From positions 1-32,140 of the forward strand of contig JAJYYS010000004.1 of assembly GCA_021800745.1 (NCBI GenBank): a DNA stretch of 32,140 nt. The letters are read 5' to 3'. This DNA is from a bacterium (GTDB lineage Bacteria > SZUA-79 > Acidulodesulfobacterales > Acidulodesulfobacteraceae). This document shows, in pieces, positions 17,376 to 23,787 of this stretch (within the stretch, counting starts at the first letter, position 1; each line of letters opens with the position of its first letter). The translations under genes were made by a program, and so were the position numbers. The notes under the pieces are model-generated. The model was given only the letters and a program-made list of their open reading frames with translations, did not search any database and was not told the origin of the DNA.

Positions 17376-18650
17376 CTATATTTTTCGTTTAATAAATAAT
17401 CTTTTAAATGTTTCTTTGCCGTTTAATAGAGACCCTCTGCCATAAATCCTATTGGGGTCTTGGTCAACGCCACGATTTGAACCAAGAATCTCAAATTCGT
17501 TTAATGAATAATCTCGCGTACTTCCTTTGTCCCTTAATATATGGCCGTCCTGCCTTGTACTCAATGCAGATTCCATCTGGCTCAATAACTCCTGTTTGTC
17601 CGACGATAGCGAATGAGTATTCTGAAGTATGGCTGACCCCCCCCCCCCCCTCGTAAATGTCAAGTCTTTGCCGTCGTCACCCTTCCTAAACTTGACAATC
17701 TCTATGCCACTTTCAGGTACCCATTTGTCCAAGAACGTTATAGGCACGCCCATTACGCCATTGTAGTCACTCGGCATTTCTGCTATCTTTGATACCTCAA
17801 TAGCATCATAGTTATCGTATTTTGGGTATAGCCCTTTCTTGCGTCCTTGTTCGTAGGTGAGATACGGGGTGATAGGGTCTTCCGATCTGTCGACGTAAAG
17901 ATTGGTAAACCAACCAACATTGCGGAACTTCACAAGTCCCGTATTTGGGTCATACACGCCAGCTGCAAACTCGCGTGATTTTTCCGGCGGGATCTTGAAA
18001 TATGCATTGCCTTTGGCAAAGCCATATCCTAACCACAGCTTATTCTCTTTGATGAGTTTAAAAATTTCTTTATATGTAATGGCATTCTTGCTACCAATAA
18101 TAAGAAACTTTTTGTCATACTCTACTAACTGAGCTACAAATTCACGAAATAGACTGAACGGCGGATTAGTGATGACAATATCTGCTTTCTTAAGCAATCC
18201 TATGCATTCGTCACTACGAAAATCGCCCGTTCCTTTGAGTGGCATAGTGACATTTTTATTATGTCTTAACAAAATTTCAACATCGTCTAAATTTATCGCG
18301 CCATCCTCGTTAGCATCCGGCACTTCGTTGATTTCCACTACATACGGCTCTTTACCATTCGGCTTAAGTCCTTCAATATCAAACAACGGCAATTGACCGC
18401 CAACAATTGGGGATTTGAGATAGCTAGTGGCGATAAGTTTCTTGAGTCCTAAGGTATTAAAGTTGGCAGCGAAATATTTGAAAAAATTGCTCTCAAACGG
18501 ATCATCACAGTTGCAGAGAATTACTTTGCCGTGCAACTGGTCGCGGTAATGCTTAAGTTCGTTGGCAATATCACCAAGCTGAGTATAAAACTCATCAAAC
18601 TTTGCTCGGCTAGCTTTATGGAGATTTTTGTTTAAAGATTTAGTTTTCAT
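17376..18650 (-). CDS. EcoRI-family adenine-N6 DNA methyltransferase with switchable C-terminus
   Basis: 424 residues in the frame present here. The family is fixed by the catalytic NPPF at 162-165 (DIVITNPPFSLFREFVAQLV) and by NPNTGLVKFRNVGWFTNL-like mid-sequence; M.EcoRI-type enzymes make N6-methyladenine. After GKDLTFTR (to residue 334) comes a run of 14 G (17637-17650). The frame shown ends FKRLFIKRKI. With 13 G the chain would end QPYFRILIRYRRTNRSY (355 residues). With 12 or 15 G it would end KGQRKYARLFIKRI (about 385 residues). Each tail carries a family-like terminal motif, so slippage swaps C-termini. The start overlaps an upstream short frame (ATGA). The DUF262-HNH gene follows after 13 nt, and an XRE regulator lies upstream. 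The number of G should be treated as uncertain. Confidence 0.88.
   Translation of the reverse strand: MKTKSLNKNLHKASRAKFDEFYTQLGDIANELKHYRDQLHGKVILCNCDDPFESNFFKYFAANFNTLGLKKLIATSYLKSPIVGGQLPLFDIEGLKPNGKEPYVVEINEVPDANEDGAINLDDVEILLRHNKNVTMPLKGTGDFRSDECIGLLKKADIVITNPPFSLFREFVAQLVEYDKKFLIIGSKNAITYKEIFKLIKENKLWLGYGFAKGNAYFKIPPEKSREFAAGVYDPNTGLVKFRNVGWFTNLYVDRSEDPITPYLTYEQGRKKGLYPKYDNYDAIEVSKIAEMPSDYNGVMGVPITFLDKWVPESGIEIVKFRKGDDGKDLTFTRGGGGSAILQNTHSLSSDKQELLSQMESALSTRQDGHILRDKGSTRDYSLNEFEILGSNRGVDQDPNRIYGRGSLLNGKETFKRLFIKRKI
17385..17402 (-). repeat. second RLFIKR module motif
   Basis: Minus strand AGATTATTTATTAAACGA, encoding RLFIKR in the frame present. It differs by one base from 17497-17514, which encodes the same residues in another frame. 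This is evidence for tandem duplication of the methyltransferase tail. Confidence 0.75.
17491..17636 (-). other. alternative methyltransferase C-termini in the other two frames
   Basis: Immediately after the G run, frame -1 gives QPYFRILIRYRRTNRSY and stops at 17582-17584. Frame -2 gives SHTSEYSFAIVGQTGV and ends GQRKYARLFIKRI with its TGA at 17491-17493. That TGA overlaps GAATTTGAG, which in the present frame starts the EFEILGSNRG block of the longest tail. All three frames therefore hold coding-like sequence with related endings. Confidence 0.75.
17497..17514 (-). repeat. first RLFIKR module motif
   Basis: Minus strand AGATTATTCATTAAACGA, 17/18 identical to 17385-17402. It encodes RLFIKR only when the G run is 12 or 15 long. 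Confidence 0.75.
17637..17650 (-). repeat. G14 homopolymer in methyltransferase coding strand
   Basis: Fourteen consecutive C on the plus strand, that is G14 in the gene, encoding the end of Arg334 and Gly335-338. Runs of this length are classical slipped-strand mispairing sites. In AT-rich DNA such a run is very unlikely by chance. Assembly error in its length is possible. Confidence 0.95.
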
Positions 18651-18709
18651 AAATTATTTTCCACTTCAAATCGCCTTCGCCGTTCGTCAAGTGTTTCTCC
18701 TTCATACAT
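18647..18709 (-). CDS. very short frame coupled to the methyltransferase
   Basis: Twenty codons, MYEGETLDERRRRFEVENNL, whose TGA overlaps the methyltransferase ATG (TTATGA). The same frame is open upstream to the XRE stop (NGRDYLYSYYWMYEGETLDE), and that part also reads like protein, so it may be the rest of a decayed or longer gene lacking a clear start. It may only serve translational coupling. No family recognised. Confidence 0.35.
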   Translation of the reverse strand: MYEGETLDERRRRFEVENNL

Positions 18710-18742
18710 CCAATAATAAGAATATAAATAATCTCGTCCATT

Positions 18743-18952
18743 TTATTTTATTAAATCATCAAGTGATATTCCGAGTGCATCCGCTATTTTTTTAACTGTT
18801 TCGATAGTAGGGTTGAGGGTTGTGCCCGCTTCAATTTTTGCAATCGTATGAAAAGCCAAATTTGCCCTTTTTGAAAGCTGGTCCTGCGAAATACCAAGTT
18901 TATTTCGGTATTTCTTGACATTGCCCGCTATTGTGGATTTTACCTTTGACAT
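18743..18952 (-). CDS. XRE-family HTH regulator
   Basis: 69-residue single-domain lambda-repressor-like protein: YRNKLGISQDQLSKRANLAF and HTIAKIEAGTTLNPTIETVK form the HTH, ending ALGISLDDLIK. Length is normal for small XRE proteins. It lies 92 bp upstream of the methyltransferase on the same strand, where controller (C) proteins of restriction-modification systems are found, so timed expression of the methyltransferase and nuclease genes is a reasonable inference. The 275-bp region upstream is shared with the divergent TIR-like gene. Confidence 0.88.
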   Translation of the reverse strand: MSKVKSTIAGNVKKYRNKLGISQDQLSKRANLAFHTIAKIEAGTTLNPTIETVKKIADALGISLDDLIK

Positions 18953-19151
18953 ATTCGTATAGCTTTACTATGATAGTTATTTGGAATACAAAATATTTAT
19001 TATTGCTATTTAGTATATGAAATTATTAACTTCTGGTCAAACGAAAATAAGGGGGCATAAGTTCCTTTATAGAACACAAAAATATTAAAGAAATAATTTA
19101 ATATTTAAAAATAATATTGAAAATAATTAAATATTGTATTTAAATTAATCT

Positions 19152-19157
19152 TATAAT
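19152..19157 (+). promoter_or_regulatory. -10 box of the TIR-like gene
   Basis: TATAAT 70 nt before the ATG, without a convincing -35 at the right distance. A small hairpin GGCTC-GGA-GAGCC (19160-19172) would lie at the 5' end of the transcript. The rest of the intergenic stretch (18953-19227) is AT-rich with nothing else clear. Confidence 0.4.
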
Positions 19158-19227
19158 ATGGCTCGGAGAGCCTAATGTCACAAAATAATAAATGTAAGCG
19201 TCTAACTTATAAGGAGATTTTCAAGAT

Positions 19228-19644
19228 ATGAAAACATACAATATTTTTATAAGCCATTCCTGGGCTTACTCTGGATTTTATGATGGACTTATTAATTTTC
19301 TCGATAATGCAAGATATTTTTCCTACAATGACCACTCCGTTCCAATATACGACCCTATCCATACAAAAGGAACCGATAAAGAATTATACGAAGCTATTTA
19401 TAAAAAAATGCAGGGTTGCCATGTGGTATTAATTTCAACGGGAGTTTATTCAACTTATAGCAAATGGATAAATAAGGAAATAAAAATTGCTAGGGAAGGA
19501 TTTATTACAGGGTCGAAGCCTATCATCGGAATAAATCCCTGGGGTCAAAAAAATATCTCCTCTGTAGTTGAAGAACATGCAGTTAAAACAGTAGGTTGGC
19601 GTTCCGATTCTATTATTGATGCAATTAAAAATCATTCCCTATAA
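19228..19644 (+). CDS. TIR-like (ThsB/DUF1863-type) protein
   Basis: 138-residue single-domain protein. The start KTYNIFISHSWAYSGFYDGL is the first TIR strand-loop, CHVVLISTGVYSTYSKWINK ends in the position of the usual catalytic Glu (Glu84 in WINKEIKIA), and GSKPIIGINPWGQ follows. It looks like the MTH538/DUF1863 TIR-like group that includes Thoeris ThsB, whose members turn NAD into a signal. AAGGAG lies about 10 nt upstream. Its TAA is followed at once by the ATG of a small membrane protein, so the two form a unit. No ThsA, SIR2 or other Thoeris partner is present. NAD-based signalling to the membrane protein is inferred, not shown. Confidence 0.82.
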   Translation: MKTYNIFISHSWAYSGFYDGLINFLDNARYFSYNDHSVPIYDPIHTKGTDKELYEAIYKKMQGCHVVLISTGVYSTYSKWINKEIKIAREGFITGSKPIIGINPWGQKNISSVVEEHAVKTVGWRSDSIIDAIKNHSL

Positions 19645-20142
19645 ATGAATTCAGGTCTATTTAAAAAAACAGAAGAAGACTACGGCACAGAATATAAAAA
19701 TCATTTATTTGAGCAATATAAATTGTTTATAGAAAGCGCCGAGAGGGTTAGCGACAGAAGGCAAAGCGCAAATAATTATTTTTTGGCGATAAATACCGCA
19801 ATTTTTTCTTTTCTCGGATTAATTTATGAAATAAAATTAAAGGATATTTCAATTATTTGCATTTTGCTTTCAATTGTTGGAATATTTATTTGCGGGATTT
19901 TTTTCTTCCTTATAAATTCGTACAAACAATTGAACAGCGGAAAATTCAAGGTTATTCACGAGATCGAACAGAAACTGCCTTTGGCGTTATATCAACGGGA
20001 GTGGGAAATACTTGGTGAGGGAAAAAATAAATGCCAATACTGGCCTTTTTCCCATATCGAAATAAAAATACCTTTTATTTTTGGTTTAATTTATCTAATT
20101 TTATTAATTATTTATATTTTAACAATTGTCCATAAATTATGA
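19645..20142 (+). CDS. three-helix membrane protein paired with the TIR-like protein
   Basis: 165 residues with predicted transmembrane helices at about 45-62, 68-91 and 142-162. A charged N-terminus ends in DRRQSANNYFLAIN (37-50), and a cytoplasmic segment of about 50 residues lies between helices 2 and 3 (KVIHEIEQKLPLALYQREWE). The DRRQ-x-x-N-x-Y/F-L-x-x-N pattern is one I associate with widespread small membrane proteins in defence islands, but I cannot name the family with certainty; SLATT-like two-helix effectors are a relative to test. It starts directly on the TIR-like stop (TAAATG), so one protein of each is probably made per message. Likely membrane-disrupting effector of a two-gene abortive-infection module. 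Confidence 0.65.
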   Translation: MNSGLFKKTEEDYGTEYKNHLFEQYKLFIESAERVSDRRQSANNYFLAINTAIFSFLGLIYEIKLKDISIICILLSIVGIFICGIFFFLINSYKQLNSGKFKVIHEIEQKLPLALYQREWEILGEGKNKCQYWPFSHIEIKIPFIFGLIYLILLIIYILTIVHKL

Positions 20143-20151
20143 CTTAACACT

Positions 20152-20173
20152 AGCAAAAATGCCTTATTTTGCT
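20152..20173. terminator. weak hairpin between convergent genes
   Basis: AGCAAAA (20152-20158) and TTTTGCT (20167-20173) pair around an 8-nt loop, between the converging membrane-protein and integrase genes. The A and T tracts could allow termination in both directions, but the stem is only 7 bp. Confidence 0.3.
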
Positions 20174-20183
20174 TTCCGCGATA

Positions 20184-21227
20184 TTATTTTTGTCGATTTT
20201 TACCAAAAACCTCATTCACAGCCTTCCTGAGCGTATCCGGCACCAAATGGCTATACCGCTTCGTCATCTGCGTCGTCCGGTGGCCGAGAAGTTCGCCGGT
20301 TATGTAAAGCGACGTGCCGTTCATAACCATTTTGCTTGCGAAAACGTGCCTTAAGTCGTGTATCCTTAAATCTTTCAATCCGGCGTTACGGCAGGCGGTA
20401 TGGAAAGAACGCTTAAAATCGCCAACCTTAGCCCCGTTGTTATTAAAGACATACAAACTATCCTGATTTTTTTCAATTCCCTCTAAAACGTCCCTCAGGG
20501 CTTCCGATACCGGAATATGCCTGTCGTATTTCGTCTTCGTTCCTTTAATTGCGATAACGCCGTTTTTCAGGTCCACGTCGTCCCACTTTAAATTTAGCGC
20601 CTCGCCCTTCCGGCAACCTGTATATATCAAAAAGGTAATTATATCCCTGGTCAGCTTGTTCGTGGCCCCGGCGATAAGCTTTTTTATATCCTCGTCGGAA
20701 AGGGTTTTTAGGCGGGAGAGTTCGTTGAGTTTCTTAATTTTATACGCCGGGTTCTTGTCGGTATATTCCCTTTCGATGCAGAAATTGAAAAAATTGGAAA
20801 TAATTATAACTTCGTAATTAACCGACCTGAAATTTACCTCGGACTCCTTTTTACCGCTATTCTTTCCCATTGACATTATCTCGAGCTTTCTTCCAAGCTG
20901 GTAATTTTTAATATCAAGCGGCAGGATGGACGACAATGCCTTATTTTCAAAAAAGGGAAGGAAATGCTTGGCCGCTATAATCTTTCGCTCAATAGCTTTT
21001 TCAGGATTGCCGTTGTTTTTCAGGTAATTTTCCCAGGCCGTCTGAAACAAAAGGCGCTTATTTTTGTCCGTCGGAAGGCTATGGTTCCCTTTAATAATAT
21101 CGTTCTTAACGGAAATTTCTATTTGTTTGGCAATATTCCTGTCGGTAGTTTTGCAGGAACGCCTGTATCTTTTGCCTTCATGCACGAAATCGTAGAAGTA
21201 ATATTTGCCGTTTTTTATGATTGACAT
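20184..21227 (-). CDS. int: tRNA-His-targeting tyrosine integrase
   Basis: 347 residues with an N-terminal arm-binding segment (MSIIKNGKYYFYDFVHEGKR), a SAM-like core-binding domain (about 60-165) and a complete catalytic domain: Arg206 (TGCRKGEAL), Lys231 or Lys233, His290/Arg293 (HDLRH), His316 (LLGHRTTQ) and nucleophile Tyr325 (KRYSHL). It reads away from tRNA-His, its start 170 bp from the tRNA 3' end, as expected for the integrase that placed the island there. Homologous but ruined starts at 2811 and 5180 show that relatives used the neighbourhood before. The gene looks intact and may still be active. Confidence 0.95.
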   Translation of the reverse strand: MSIIKNGKYYFYDFVHEGKRYRRSCKTTDRNIAKQIEISVKNDIIKGNHSLPTDKNKRLLFQTAWENYLKNNGNPEKAIERKIIAAKHFLPFFENKALSSILPLDIKNYQLGRKLEIMSMGKNSGKKESEVNFRSVNYEVIIISNFFNFCIEREYTDKNPAYKIKKLNELSRLKTLSDEDIKKLIAGATNKLTRDIITFLIYTGCRKGEALNLKWDDVDLKNGVIAIKGTKTKYDRHIPVSEALRDVLEGIEKNQDSLYVFNNNGAKVGDFKRSFHTACRNAGLKDLRIHDLRHVFASKMVMNGTSLYITGELLGHRTTQMTKRYSHLVPDTLRKAVNEVFGKNRQK

Positions 21228-21280
21228 TACACGCCCCCTTATTTTATAAGCGTTTTAAGTGCCTTAAAGATATTATATCA

Positions 21281-21302
21281 CCTATGTGAAAATCTCGCCA
21301 TA
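21281..21302. repeat. 22-nt direct repeat, right copy
   Basis: Identical to 5453-5474. It lies 53 nt upstream of the integrase start and 94 nt from the tRNA end, in the place expected for integrase arm sites or the integrase promoter. Confidence 0.75.
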
Positions 21303-21396
21303 AAAAAGGCAAAAAAGGGTGAAAAATGGTTATGTTTTATTAAAATCGATAAAGGATTGAAACCGGGAAAGCGCTTATATAACGCGGGGTTTTTAA

Positions 21397-21444
21397 TGGG
21401 GTGGATGACAGGTTTTGAACCTGCGACCACCGGAGTCACAATCC
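21397..21444 (-). repeat. right attachment site within tRNA-His
   Basis: Exact 48-nt partner of 5346-5393. It spans the encoded CCA end through to the 5' strand of the anticodon stem. Confidence 0.9.
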
Positions 21445-21473
21445 GGGGCTCTACCAGCTGAGCTACATCCACC
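21397..21473 (-). tRNA. tRNA-His(GTG), island target
   Basis: Cloverleaf on the minus strand: acceptor GGTGGATG with CATCCACC, D arm TAGCTCAGCTGGTAGAGC, anticodon loop TTGTGAC (anticodon GTG), T arm with TTCAAAA loop, and encoded CCA. The extra 5' G of tRNA-His is included, giving 77 nt. The gene is complete, so integration restored the 3' end. The first 48 bases on the plus strand (21397-21444) are the duplicated attachment sequence. Confidence 0.97.
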
Positions 21474-21543
21474 GTAAAGAAATATATTGGTTATTATTTT
21501 ATCAGATTTTGGATTAAATTAAAATATTATTTTTAAATTTCGG

Positions 21544-21975
21544 CTAAAATAAAGCATCTATGCCCAACGTTTTTCCGGAATCGGTAAATACCACGACTAA
21601 TTCGCATACTATAAACGTAAGGTTAATGCCTAATTCAGATGGACCAATCCAATACATGGCAAGCAGATAGTTTAAGTTTAAAAATATAGCAACAAATGCG
21701 GCTATTCTAGTAATAAAGCCTGCCGTTAAAAAAACGCCGGCAAACAATTCTCCCATAACTATTAAAATAGCAAACAAAAATGCGTTCGGAACTCCGACGC
21801 GGCTTAGGAATATACCGTAAAACCACAAAGGGTCATGGCTGGCGTAATATGCAAGTTTATTATGAAGTCCTGCAAAAAAGGCGGGATTTAACTTAAAATA
21901 CGCCGCATAAAGAAAAAACAATCCTATGTATATCCTTAGAAAAGCGTTCCAGATATTAGAATTTTTAGCCGCCAT
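21544..21975 (-). CDS. DoxX-family membrane protein
   Basis: 143 residues with four predicted helices. The start AFLRIYIGLFFLYAAYFKLN and the motif MGELFAGVFLTAGFITRIAA are typical of DoxX/DoxD-like proteins. Members range from thiosulfate:quinone oxidoreductase subunits to general redox membrane proteins, and the exact role is not deducible. It is upstream of tRNA-His on the same strand with 70 bp between them, so this is likely the original chromosomal neighbour of the tRNA. No strong ribosome site is seen before the ATG. Confidence 0.82.
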   Translation of the reverse strand: MAAKNSNIWNAFLRIYIGLFFLYAAYFKLNPAFFAGLHNKLAYYASHDPLWFYGIFLSRVGVPNAFLFAILIVMGELFAGVFLTAGFITRIAAFVAIFLNLNYLLAMYWIGPSELGINLTFIVCELVVVFTDSGKTLGIDALF

Positions 21976-22115
21976 TTTTAATCTTCGACTTTTCGTCTGT
22001 TTTAGATATTTTTATTTTTTTATTATCAATTAATGCCATTATATTATAAAATAATAAAAATAACATTACTAAAATTTATTAAGCCTGTTATCTTAATAAA
22101 TTATAAATTATTTTA

Positions 22116-22124
22116 TGATATAAT
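22116..22124 (+). promoter_or_regulatory. extended -10 promoter giving a near-leaderless message
   Basis: TGATATAAT ends 6 nt before the GTG at 22131, so transcription should begin at or next to the start codon. No -35 and no ribosome site are visible. Confidence 0.5.
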
Positions 22125-22130
22125 TTTTAA

Positions 22131-22502
22131 GTGGATAAAATATTTGCGGTTCACGAACATCACGCAAGCCATCTTCACTGGGATTTAAGAATAGAAGAAA
22201 ACGGTATCTTAAGTTCTTTTGCCCTGCCCAAGGAGCCTCCGTTGGAGCACGGGAAAAAGAATCTTGCGATAAAAGTCGAAGACCATCCTCTTTCTTATGC
22301 GGGCTTTGAAGGAACTATACCGGAAGGACATTACGGAGCCGGAGAAGTAAAAATTTGGGACAGCGGAAAATACAGCCTTATAAAAAAAGATAAATCAAAA
22401 TATATACTGGATTTCAAGGGTAAAAAATTGACCGGGGAATACACCCTGTTAAAATTTTCCAAAGCCGGAGAAAACGACTGGCTGTTTTTTAAAAATAATT
22501 AA
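22131..22502 (+). CDS. stand-alone LigD-type 3'-phosphoesterase domain
   Basis: 123 residues from a GTG start, covering exactly the phosphoesterase (PE) domain of LigD: FAVHEHHASHLHWDLRIEEN with the metal-binding His cluster, then SSFALPKEPPLEHGKK, and EGTIPEGHYGAGEVKIWDSG. In bacterial non-homologous end joining this domain trims 3' phosphates and ribonucleotides. No Ku, ligase or polymerase domain is nearby, so it works alone or with partners elsewhere. The frame is followed 41 nt later by transaldolase with its own ribosome site. The start is supported by the promoter just upstream and by the conserved FAVxEHHA start of the domain. Confidence 0.87.
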   Translation: MDKIFAVHEHHASHLHWDLRIEENGILSSFALPKEPPLEHGKKNLAIKVEDHPLSYAGFEGTIPEGHYGAGEVKIWDSGKYSLIKKDKSKYILDFKGKKLTGEYTLLKFSKAGENDWLFFKNN

Positions 22503-22543
22503 AATAATAAGGAATAGCTGAAATAAACAGGGGGATTAACGTT

Positions 22544-23698
22544 ATGAATATCGATTTTGTCGTATCTAAAAGCGCCGAATTTAAAAAAATGCAGTCCTAC
22601 GGCCAAAGTCCATGGTTAGATAATATATCGAGGTGCATGCTCGATTCCGGCGACCTTTCAAAGTTAGTTCAAAACGGAATTATAACCGGAATAACTTCGA
22701 ATCCTTCCATATTTGAAAAAGCTATTAATTCCGGAAAATGCGGATATCCGGAAAAAATTAAAAAACTTTCCGCGAAAAAATTAACTCCTTTTGAAATATA
22801 CGACGCTATTACAATAGAGGATATAAAATCTGCCGCTCAGATTCTTAAGCCCGTTTACGAAAAATCGGCAGGCAACGACGGTTTTGTGAGCATCGAGGTC
22901 TCCCCGGATATAGCTACGGATGCCGAAACATCTACTAATGAAGCTCTCAGAATTTTTTCCCTTATAAACGAGAAAAACGTGCTGATTAAAATACCCGCCA
23001 CTAAAGAAGGTTTAGAAGTCATTCCTATACTTATCTCGAAAGGTATAAACCTTAATATAACTTTAATGTTTTCTTTGAATCATTACGTTGCGGTTGCCGA
23101 TGCGTATATTAAAGGAATAAAATCGGCCCTTGCAAACGGATTCAATTTATCTGGGATACATTCGGTCGCAAGTATTTTTATAAGCCGCGTCGATACCCTA
23201 GTCGATAAATTATTGAACGATTTAATAGCTGCCTCGGCAGACCATCCCGCAAAAAAAGAAAGGCTGACGAATTTACTGGGCAAGGCAGGCGTAGCGAATT
23301 CCAAAATAATTTTCAATAAATTTAACGAAATTTTCGGCGGAGCGGAATTTAACGCCTTAAAATCTAAAGGAGCAAATATACAGCGTCTTTTATTCGCCAG
23401 CACCAGCACAAAAAATCCTGCATATTACGATTTAAAATACGTAGCGCCGTTTATAGGAAAAAACACTATAAACACCCTCCCGGACGAAACTATCGAGCAT
23501 ATTGCCGACCACGGAAAAATACTCCCCGAAACTGCGGCTGAAGAATTTGACGAATCTCTTAGAATAATAAAAGAACTGTCTGGATTCGGAATAGATTTAA
23601 ACGGCGTCGGAGAAAAACTCCAGATTGACGGAGTTAAATCTTTTGAAGACGCTTACGAAAAACTTTTAAAATCTATAAAAAATACGGCTGGAATTTAA
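22544..23698 (+). CDS. tal: transaldolase
   Basis: 384 residues, the longer transaldolase subfamily. N-terminal SPWLDNISRCMLDSGDLSKL and GIITGITSNPSIFEKAI are diagnostic, and the Schiff-base lysine lies in NVLIKIPATKEGLEVIP. The enzyme exchanges dihydroxyacetone units between sedoheptulose-7-phosphate and glyceraldehyde-3-phosphate in the cytoplasm. AGGGGGATT precedes the ATG by about 10 nt. Transketolase follows 89 bp downstream on the same strand, and glucose-6-phosphate and 6-phosphogluconate dehydrogenases are encoded just beyond, so the pentose-phosphate pathway is clustered here. No fusion to phosphoglucose isomerase is present. Confidence 0.94.
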   Translation: MNIDFVVSKSAEFKKMQSYGQSPWLDNISRCMLDSGDLSKLVQNGIITGITSNPSIFEKAINSGKCGYPEKIKKLSAKKLTPFEIYDAITIEDIKSAAQILKPVYEKSAGNDGFVSIEVSPDIATDAETSTNEALRIFSLINEKNVLIKIPATKEGLEVIPILISKGINLNITLMFSLNHYVAVADAYIKGIKSALANGFNLSGIHSVASIFISRVDTLVDKLLNDLIAASADHPAKKERLTNLLGKAGVANSKIIFNKFNEIFGGAEFNALKSKGANIQRLLFASTSTKNPAYYDLKYVAPFIGKNTINTLPDETIEHIADHGKILPETAAEEFDESLRIIKELSGFGIDLNGVGEKLQIDGVKSFEDAYEKLLKSIKNTAGI

Positions 23699-23787
23699 CT
23701 TGTTGGGCAGTTTTAAACTATAAATTTAATACTAATACTAATAAAAGGTTAATAAATCAAAATTTAATCCACAAGAGGAATACACAA

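Larger units (their letters stand above)
5346..21444. mobile_element. genomic island integrated in tRNA-His
   Basis: Bounded by 48-nt exact direct repeats: 5346-5393, and 21397-21444 inside the intact tRNA-His. A tyrosine integrase lies at the right edge beside the tRNA 3' end, the classical arrangement for tRNA-targeting islands. Contents: HicBA, a replication-organiser-like protein, an excisionase-like HTH protein, a second recombinase, and at least three defence-type modules. The repeat ends in the anticodon stem, a normal crossover region for tRNA integrases. The boundary assignment is inference from the repeats; the island may be a composite of several insertions. Confidence 0.85.
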
